A DNA stretch of 64,000 bases from Acanthaster planci. Its lineage: Eukaryota > Echinodermata > Asteroidea > Valvatida > Acanthasteridae. The stretch spans positions 1,617,566-1,681,565 of the forward strand of contig NW_019091373.1 of assembly GCF_001949145.1 (NCBI RefSeq). The letters are read 5' to 3'. Both the position numbers and the translations under genes were made by a program. The first letter of the stretch is position 1, and each line of letters starts with the position of its first letter. The notes beneath the pieces were generated by a model that was not told the DNA's origin, did not search any database, and worked only from the letters and a program-made list of their open reading frames with translations. Shown here piece by piece: positions 56,587 to 64,000 of the stretch.

Positions 56587-57700
56587 TCAGACAAAGTGTT
56601 CCTCAGTCATCACGACGTCACTTGTGCCTTCATTGGTAGATGGGAGACTACACAAAACTTGGCAGGTGGATCTTTCACTGTTGATTGCAGATTCCATGGG
56701 GGTCTTGTCAGAAGTTGGCATTGTCTCATTGGACAGTTTCTCATCATTGGACTGTCTCTCATCAAAATCTAAAACAGGATCTGGTATTGTCCCATCGTAG
56801 GAATGGGTACGTCCAGATGAGAAAGAGGCTCGTTCGGAGGCTGACTTGATTAATTCTGGCCGTGTTTCGATAATGGAAGTGGTGTCAAATGATTGGTCAA
56901 ATTCAAAAGCAGGATTGGGCGTACATGTATATCCGTCCCAGCAGTGGGACAACAGTGGGGTTGTTTCCTGTGGATCTTTGGGGCTGGCCTGTGGATGTGA
57001 ATTGACAAAGTGAATTTGTTCATCTTCGGGCATCTCACTGTCAATAAGTGGGTCTGGAATCTCTCCGTCGTAGGAATGGGCAACGTCAGACGGTGCAAAG
57101 GGGATTCTTTCAACATCAGCTTGGACTGTAATCAACAGGGGTCTGGCGACAGAGGCTGAAGCCCCCTCTCTGTGCATCTTAGTGGAATTGCTTGTGCCGG
57201 GGAACTTGACGACTTCCGTTCCGCTGTCGCAAGAGCAAGAACAAGAAGAGTGGGAATTCAGGGACTGGGAGGCACAGCAAGGGGATGAGGAACAAGATGT
57301 ACACGAGGAACATGAGGTTCTGCTGCCGCTGTGGGAGTGCTCTTTGAGCGTGTAGCCATCTTGACGGCCAGCGCTGATGTCATGAGGACCGATTAAGCTG
57401 TCTTGAGGGCAAACGCTGCTGTCACGGGGGCCAGCGCAGCTCCCGCGGGGGCCGGTGCTCCTCTCGTAGGGGCCAGCAAAGCCATCAGGGCCTTCCCCGA
57501 CTCCAAGCGTCCCCTCTGCCAGGTGGGGGGCCGGCTCCTCCTGGCTGCCTGCTGAGTCGATCCCCGCCTGCACATCGCTATCAGGCAAACTCGTCTCTCC
57601 TTCTCCTTGGGAGGTGTAGCCTAGATCCTCGCTTGTCATGCCTGCAGGTGATTCTGCTGATCTGCCTTGAAGTACGTGCATAAGATAGTTGGCCTCAGCA
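56587..57700 (-). CDS. Cytoplasmic tail exon of the membrane protein
   Basis: One exon codes for about 370 residues rich in Ser, Asp, Glu and Pro, with no known domain. Visible features: degenerate 7-residue repeats (GPYERST, GPRGSCA, GPRDSSV, CPQDSLI, GPHDISA) from 21-bp units at about 57360-57480; a Cys/Ser patch (SCSSCTSCSSSPCC) at about 57215-57320, possibly S-acylated; two copies of HSYDGxIPDPxxD at about 57043-57083 and 56766-56806; an acidic dileucine-like ETTPLL; and NPAF. It ends EEHFV with the stop at 56587-56589. Confidence 0.85.
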
Positions 57701-60700
57701 CTGGAACAGAAGGAAAAAGGTCTCATCAGGTTTTGAGCTTTTGGCAAGCCCTGCAAACAAGAATGCTGGTAAGCAGCAATTAATGGTGGCATGCACATTC
57801 ATAACAAGATAAGGAGGCTACTAAAGAACATGCTGAATGCAACAGTGAAGATACATGTAGCCCTAGACCATAGATGAACCCAGGTGTCAATGAATAAGGA
57901 CTTAATTGGTATGGTTAGAGATAAAATGTGTTCTATTAGGGCCTTGGCTTGCACACCCATTTTAAAAACATAACTTTGACAGTCTGCAAGGTTGATTAGT
58001 GGAAGATGGCTATAGACACAGTCCAAGAATCTCTTTTATGGGTCACCAGTGGTTTTGAAAGCCCTGAACACATTTTGCATATCCAGTTCACTTAGTATGT
58101 GCTGGATGTCATCACAAGGCTCGTCTATACAAGACATCATCACCAATATGGTGTCACTACAAACTTTCTTTTCTGAATTGGAAAACAAGTGCAACCAGTG
58201 TTGCAAATTGTAAATGCAAACAAACTGAACAGATGCTGTGTCGTTCAGCTCCATTATGTGCATTTGTTTATGCCTAGATTTGCCAAGTGAAACTCAAGTG
58301 CATGGTTATGATTTGTGCATTTAAATCTGAGAAGAGGATGGAAATAGATTCAAGGAACATGACATACACGTGGCAGAGCTTACTTGTGAGTGATATGGCC
58401 TATAACTCACCCTTTCTCTCTCTTTGCATGTCTCTTGCACCTGTGTGCAATTACACAAATGGCCAGCACACCCAGCATCATGGCAAACCACACACCTCCA
58501 ACACTAATGACAATCAGCTGCTTACCTGTACCATTGCAATCAGCAATGTTAGAAACAGAGAGAGGTCAGGAATCTCCGTGCATGTTATGTCCAGTGGTAC
58601 TGGGGAAAATGCACAGCATCAATGAATGGTATTTGTATGTGATTTGCCATTGGGCACCTTGCATAAAAGCTGATCGGTGTATTTCACCTAATTCCTTAGA
58701 TAGTTGAGCATTGTGCTCATTCCGTTACAATTTGGTCATCTCCACATGCAGGGTATGCCCTTTCGGTCTCAATATTGAATATGGCAATCAGGATGAGTGT
58801 TTTCAAGCCTGGAGTTGATACTTACCGAATCGATATGGAGAGAATGTGCATATGTACTGTCAAGTTCAAAAAGTGGGAATCTTCGCTATACAGGGTGTCC
58901 ACAAAAAAGTATACCGAGATAAAAATTACATAAAAATGTCAGATGTGCCTTGACAGGAAAGGTGGCCATGTGGAGGGCATATCACATAAAACTTATGAGG
59001 TCAGTTGTGAAAAAAAAAGCAAATTAGATTGATTTAGGTACATTCCTTACTTTCAAGAATGTGCTCTTAAAGCCAAGGCATTCGGTATTCTGCACACTTG
59101 CATGGTTGAGCCTTGTTAATCAAATATGCAAATTTGTCACAGTGCCGATTTCAGTACCTTTAACATTGGTCTAGTTTGTTCACTCATCTGTGGCAATAAC
59201 ACCACAAGCTGTATACCATTGAAAAGAGGGCATTCTGCTCTAGACATACATTTCTCTTTTCCATACATACAGTAGTTTTGCCAGTACAGTGATTTTATCT
59301 CAGTATACTTTTTATGTGGACACCCTGTACATACGGGCTTGCATTTACAACTCCATCCCATAACCATTCCGAGAATATCAAGGATGGTAGCTTACCAGTT
59401 AAGGCAATTCTGGTCAAGTCACATCTGTCTCCAGAGTAGGCATATACATGGTGTTCGTTGTTGCAGCTGAAGAGTAAAAAATTTAGAGACACGTCATGTT
59501 CAAGTGTCCTTTGGCAATGTAAAACCATACATTTAAAAAGTTCAGCAGTAGGATTAATGAACTAATAACAGTAGTGTTCTTTTGTAATTTAATTTTTTTA
59601 GCAAACTAAGATAGCTTGAGAGAAGTGGTGTTGATGAGAATTTTTGAAATTTCTTGGTTTTCTTCTTGGGAGACAGTTTATTAAATTTAAGTTTGGAAAG
59701 CCTTGAAATTCCTTTTGGGGGGGTTAGAGGGAAACTTTGCAGCATATAATTGTAAGTTGTTTCTAAAAGTGTCCGGGGGATATTTCAAAATGTTGATCTC
59801 ATTCTGCTGTAACACAAATGAAGCAGAAATTCTGTGCAAGTTTTCCTTTCACTGCATCTGGTCAGACATACATGTAAATATTGCATAACTGTGTGGTAAA
59901 ATCAAAAGTTTGTAGTCTTCAAAGTTATACTGAAATGGAAGGATTCAGTGCCGTTGGGATAATGTGGACTTACTCGCACATAACAAGGTTCTGTGCATTC
60001 GTCCAACATTTGCCACCATTCAGGCAGTAGTCAGGATTATCAGTACATGTGGCAGAACATTGAAGACCAGTTGGTCTGCATTTCATAGTGACTGGACATG
60101 GTGAAAGGGTGCATGCATCTAAAATTGCCAAGTTTCCTGCAAAAAAAACAACAAAACCTCATAAATGAGCACACTGCCGTTACGGGACATACTAGGCCCC
60201 ATATCAACTGGTGGGGAAAACTCCAAATTCATACAGGGGTGCATCTGTTGGAGAACTTGATAAAAGGGGAAAGTATCAAAAAGCTCAATGCATATCAGTA
60301 ATATTGCTAGAACAGTTCTAAGTAGCCTGGAATTTACAAAAGATCTCCTTACTTTGTTGGAAAAAGCCACCAAGATTGCCTGGCCAGGGGCCTCTTTTGG
60401 TGTAAGAGATTTCAAAGTATCACCATTAACTACCACAATAAAGCAAGAACTTCATAAGTTTTGTTTCACATCAATCATTGTTTTCATTAAAAAATGACTG
60501 ACAGAATAAACATTGTCTTGCAGTGATGTGCTGACCAAAGAATGCCAGATATATATTTTAATGTATAGAACATGAATGCTTAACTCTGCAAAGCATTAAG
60601 TACAAACCATTGTCTTGCTCCAGTTTCACCTGCGTCACATTTTCCATTATTTTGTTCACAGTAGCTGCTAACATTGCACTCAGTTTATCACGCTGATCCT

Positions 60701-63700
60701 GAGGGCTAAGAGGCTGTGAGAATCCTATCTTGACATCTGCGATTACATCATCCCCATCGGACCTGCCAAAGGAATCAAAAAAGCTTAACGAGCCCTTCTG
60801 TAAGACTATCCAGGAAAACAAGTTCTTCTGAAGACATTTCCTCAAAAATCATTAGAGGTACAGAGGTGGGATTTATTGTAAAAGTTTTGAAGAATTCAAT
60901 ACATTATCTTTCAGCTTTTGAAAATACTTTCTCCCCAGGTAAACTGCTTTGCCCTACGCATGCTTTATTCTTTTGTACTGAAATACTTGGCCAGGCCATG
61001 TTCAAAACTTAAAAATGATGAAAACGAGGACATATAATTAACTCACCTGAACTGAGCAACAAAAACACCCAGTACAGTGATATCATCATTGAATGCCTTT
61101 AATACCTGCAAAATATGAAATCACAGGATTTCACTTCTGACACTACAAAGATTCTGGTCCCAAATATTTTGAAAGGTCTACAGTGTTGGGTGGCCAACAA
61201 CCTGTTTTGGAAGAAACAGTTTTAAGCTGTTGTGGAATTGAATCAAGCTCAGTTTTAAGTTTTGCCAAATGTTACTGGAGCATTTGGTAAATTGTAGATT
61301 AGATTTTCACTTAGTGATAAATTTGTATCTTAATTATAAAATGTATATTGCAATAATGCTACATGTGTAAGTGTAATTAGTTTTTTTTAGATCCCATCTT
61401 CTTCTGCCTATGCCATGTTGGTTTGAATGGGTTTATACAGTGAAAAACAACTGAATATATCAAGGCAGTGAATAGTCAAGTACGAAGACAGCTGGTATAC
61501 TGTTTTTATTCCTTTGTTTTTTCAAAGGGGTGTCTTGTTTTGGGAAAAAATCATCATATTTTTGAGCCGTGAATGAAACACTTCAATGGGGAGACATTAG
61601 TCAAGTTATTAGGAAATGCCGGATAGAAAGAGTGCCCCCACTTGCACAGTAAAGATCAGTAAAGTTTTATCTCGAAAAGACAAGTGAGAAAAAGCCAATT
61701 TTCACATCTTTCTCAACTGTGGAGGCCAACTTCTGAAACTCCTCTGAGTTGTTGTTGTGAAGATCACTGACGTACGTGATGTTGTCAAGTATCAAGTGAA
61801 AGGAAATATAATTTGCACCTGAGGAAAACAGAAAAGAAAAACGGATATCAATATAGAGTGGTACCAAAGAATTCATGTTTAATTCACTTTGGGAAAAGAG
61901 AGTGGTGACAATTTTCCATCTAATTTCTTTGAATAATGAACTGTCTTTTGGCTTCAACTGGCTGAGGGCAATAGTATTAACATTTATCACTTTGTAAGAG
62001 AAAAAATTCGACTTTTGTATGTCACAAAACATTCACAAGCTGAAATGTGTTCAATTTTTCCAAATTTTCAGCGCGAAATTATTTTAATGTCATACGAAAT
62101 TGGCATTCTCAATCATCCTGTTTAAAACTGATTATGAAACTTCCTTAAGTAAAAACCTCCTACTAAATGGAGTCAAAAGAAAGTCCAGAATGTTTAGAAA
62201 TTGCAGGGAAGATCTTGCTGATATAGGCACAGGCCCTCGCTGGTGTGTTGTCAATCCTTAACAGCAGAATGCAATTTTAACAGAACCTTACCGGGAATAT
62301 CCTTTATTGTCACAGTAAAAGAACATTCTGCCTGGTTCCCTGCTTGATCTTGAGCACTGTAGGTTACATTAGTAGAACCGGGTGGGAACCAGTCGCCCGG
62401 TTTGTGAGTACCGTTTAGTTATGGGGCTCCCAAGTTGTCCGTTGCCTTTGGTTCCACCCACCATGCTTTGACAGTTTCCTGGACACTGGTAAGCTTGGTG
62501 ATGGTCTGTGGACAATCTCGTATGACTGGTGCCTCTCGGTCTGAAAGTGAACACATTATGACCATTCCTGAAACAAACTGGCAAAGACAATGCACCTGTA
62601 TTTGCCTCACTGGCTCAAGAAGCTTTCAAGAATCTTTTCTGGCTGTCATCAAGGGAGCACCTGTATGCACCTGTATTTGCCTCATTGGCTCAAGAAGCTT
62701 TCAAGAATCTTTTCTGGCTGTCATCAAGGGAGCCCTAGCCTCATAGCCTTGCCTTATTTTGACGGCTAACATGCCATTTTGCCAACAGCAGTTTATATAA
62801 CAGAACTTTCACCCTCTGTACTGATTAATCTTAACATGTGATCACTGTACCAGGACTGTAGTTGAGTCCATTACACATTTTGTCACAAATTCAGTTACAA
62901 GTAGCTGCATATACTTTGTTACGGTTCATTTCAAGAGCTTGTGACTTTGTGTTGGACTAGATGACTTCTGATGGACTTGCATTAACCTTAACCCCCTAGG
63001 GTGCATGTAAAAATCATATTGGAATTGGAGGATTTGGGACTGTTAGGATAGCTTTAAGAAAGTGAAGTGAGCAAACCCTTGATGGTTATAAAGAAACCAC
63101 AGCTCAGAATTCCCCCTGTATCATCCGTAGCCTCGTACACTACTTGTGTCTCTCCGACGTAGAACCTTGAGTCTGGTAAGTGTGTGGCTATGATTTGAAC
63201 TGGTTCACTGTCACTCATTGTTGGTTCCGACCAGCTGACAATGGCATAGGCTTGACCGGCTTCCGTTGGCCGGGTCATGTTTTTTGGGCAGCCAATCAAA
63301 ACAGGTCTTGTGTTCCCTGTAATTAGAGGTAACAAATTACTGTCAAAAGATATGAGAAAAACTGCGTAACTATTCAGCTCGACAATCCATACCGCATTCC
63401 ATGTTTGGATGAAGTGAGTTGTTCTTGGTCCGTAAGCAAATATTACACAGCAGCTACTGTCTTACCCATCAGTCTCTCATAGTGAGTGAACTCTTTATTG
63501 GCAGCTATCATCTCCCACAGATCTGCAGCTGAACGACGACTCAGCATGCACTTGCCCTCATTACTGATATCGACAGAACGACAGATGAATGCCTCTTCCA
63601 CGATACAGGCAGTCAGGCACTCCTCAGGGCTGGAGTGCAGTAAGATGCGGTCATTACTGCCAGGAAGAAAAGATGCTACAGTGCGAGTGAAGTGGTTGTA

Positions 63701-63708
63701 TGGAAATC
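56587..63708 (-). CDS. Type I membrane protein with PAN, HYR x2, SEA, EGF, TM and long cytoplasmic tail (5' end outside window)
   Basis: Ten exons (5' to 3'): 63466-63708, 63077-63316, 62292-62540, 61706-61818, 61047-61105, 60608-60762, 59974-60136, 59396-59466, 58411-58525, 56587-57700. They join in one frame to 840 codons including the stop; the N-terminus, with any signal peptide, lies right of base 64000. Every splice phase agrees. One exon (62292-62540) contains an in-frame TAA at 62419-62421 in otherwise good HYR sequence, so this allele or assembly is broken there. HYR, PAN, SEA and EGF modules are typical of cell-surface adhesion or recognition proteins; the ligand is unknown. I do not recognise a named orthologue. 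Confidence 0.85.
58411..58525 (-). CDS. Transmembrane exon of the membrane protein
   Basis: The exon encodes KQLIVISVGGVWFAMMLGVL then AICVIAHRCKRHAKREK: one hydrophobic helix of about 26 residues followed by a basic stop-transfer stretch. This gives a type I topology with the long C-terminal exon inside the cell. The acceptor is ggtacag|gtaagc; a more upstream acceptor would add a stop. Confidence 0.9.
58891..59327. mobile_element. Tc1/mariner-type MITE with TA target duplication
   Basis: The left end CAGGGTGTCCACAAAAAAGT is matched inverted by ACTTTTTATGTGGACACCCTG on the right, and both ends are flanked by TA (58889-58890 and 59328-59329). It is 437 bases with no transposase frame. It sits in the intron just before the transmembrane exon. 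Confidence 0.8.
59396..60136 (-). CDS. Cys-rich and EGF-like region of the membrane protein (two exons)
   Basis: Exon 59974-60136 reads DACTLSPCPVTMKCRPTGLQ, CSATCTDNPDYCLNGGKCW, and exon 59396-59466 reads CNNEHHVYAYSGDRCDLTRI. The block CLNGGKCW...C.C......YSGDRC is an EGF-like domain directly before the membrane, preceded by a short six-Cys-type segment. Confidence 0.8.
60608..61818 (-). CDS. SEA domain of the membrane protein (three exons)
   Basis: Exons 61706-61818, 61047-61105 and 60608-60762 encode NYISFHLILDNITYVSDLHN, SEEFQKLASTVEKDVLKAF, VLGVFVAQFRSDGDDVIADV and LSAMLAATVNKIMENVTQVK. Pattern and length fit a SEA domain, which often self-cleaves at G|SVVV. Here the loop reads GDDVI with no Ser, so self-cleavage is not predicted. 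Confidence 0.75.
62292..62540 (-). CDS. Second HYR domain exon, with in-frame TAA
   Basis: REAPVIRDCPQTITKLTSVQ, WWVEPKATDNLGAP, stop, then LNGTHKPGDWFPPGSTNVTY and QDQAGNQAECSFTVTIKD. The reading frame is the same on both sides of the TAA (62419-62421), so this is a nonsense change, not a frameshift. Both splice phases fit the neighbouring exons. Confidence 0.85.
62591..62740. repeat. Tandem duplication, two 75-base units
   Basis: tgcacctgtatttgcctcac and tgcacctgtatttgcctcat start at 62591 and 62666, followed by the same ggctcaagaagctttcaaga ... tgtcatcaagggag. The copies are nearly identical, indicating a recent duplication. It lies in the intron between the two HYR exons. Confidence 0.9.
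62982..63050. mobile_element. Half copy of the 42.3 kb foldback element
   Basis: ttaaccccctagggtgcatg, then aatcatattggaattggagg and atttgggactgttagga match the right arm of the element at 42278-42471 with several substitutions. TTAA occurs at the left border; the right end has decayed. It sits about 25 bases below the first HYR exon, inside the intron. Confidence 0.65.
63077..63316 (-). CDS. First HYR domain exon of the membrane protein
   Basis: NTRPVLIGCPKNMTRPTEAG, WSEPTMSDSEPVQI, FYVGETQVVYEATDDTGG and LSCGFFITIK follow the hyalin-repeat pattern P.i.gCP.n......W.eP..sds.....V.Y.A.D..G....C.F.itI. The domain is complete in one exon of 240 bases. Confidence 0.85.
63466..63708 (-). CDS. PAN/apple domain exon of the membrane protein
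   Basis: Translation gives FPYNHFTRTVASFLPGSNDR, then SSPEECLTACIVEEAFICRS and VDISNEGKCMLSRRSAADL. The spacing seeCl..C..e..F.CRSvd...g.CmLS is the PAN_AP signature (Cys-rich protein- or carbohydrate-binding module). Flanked by good AG and GT sites. It is the most N-terminal exon visible. Confidence 0.85.
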
Positions 63709-64000
63709 CTGGCAGAAGAACAAAAGAGAGGATATAACAACTACTGTAAATTACCTGAAGCCAGTGTCGAGTGCATAGGTGGGGTTGAAACTCCCTTCAC
63801 TGTCACCCACGGCCAATTATGACGGAAAGAAGTACTTCACACACTAAATACCTTACATACATACTTAACAAGATAAATGATGAAACAGTTCTGACTTAAC
63901 ATATTAACAAATGATAAAACCAACCAAAAAATGACCAACTGACGTACAGGCGTAGAGAGTCATCAAACCTATAAGCCTTTTGCAAGTTAAATTTGAATAA
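63709..64000. other. Intron upstream of the PAN exon
   Basis: I see no exon in this end piece. The remaining 5' exons of the membrane-protein gene should lie to the right of the window. Confidence 0.5.

Noticed and set aside
62292-62540. The HYR TAA as the natural end of a secreted protein
   Set aside because: The HYR fold would be cut in the middle, while the remaining HYR half, SEA, EGF, TM and tail all stay in frame with valid splice sites.

Overview
This is a multi-exon eukaryotic genomic window with GT-AG introns of about 0.2 to 10 kb, two assembly gaps, and a dense load of short non-autonomous transposons. The proteins point to an invertebrate deuterostome: an ankyrin/GH20 protein and a PAN-HYR-SEA-EGF receptor-like protein. 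Together with the very frequent palindrome tacatgta, they suggest an echinoderm, hemichordate or cephalochordate. I cannot name the species. No bacterial-style operon, CRISPR array or intact virus is present.

Layout. (1) 92-19787, minus: 17 exons of MTHFD1, the trifunctional C1-tetrahydrofolate synthase. The complete dehydrogenase/cyclohydrolase domain and most of the formyl-THF synthetase domain are present; the last part lies left of base 1. (2) 19788-23507: CpG-rich MTHFD1 upstream region, SINE-like repeats and a perfect 19-bp hairpin. (3) 23508-50411, minus: a 22-exon gene whose exons join in one frame to 916 codons. It fuses ankyrin repeats to a GcnA-like family 20 glycosidase fold in which the catalytic Asp-Glu pair appears to be replaced, so it may be a pseudoenzyme. 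(4) 50412-50858: a short head-to-head promoter region. (5) 50859-51953, plus: two-exon GLRX5, the mitochondrial monothiol glutaredoxin of iron-sulfur cluster assembly. (6) 51954-56586: GLRX5 3' side and intergenic DNA with MITEs. (7) 56587-63708, minus: ten exons of a type I membrane protein (PAN, two HYR, SEA, EGF, TM, long cytoplasmic tail). Its N-terminus lies right of the window, and one HYR exon carries an in-frame TAA.

The genes do not form one pathway. GLRX5 and the ankyrin/GH20 gene may share a promoter region; the other neighbours look incidental. The most interesting items are the ankyrin/GH20 pseudoenzyme, the membrane protein with its repeat-bearing tail, and a 1.4 kb element with terminal inverted repeats whose core motif recurs inside it. 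Exon joins were made by hand: splice phases agree at every junction, but no alignment or database search was run.
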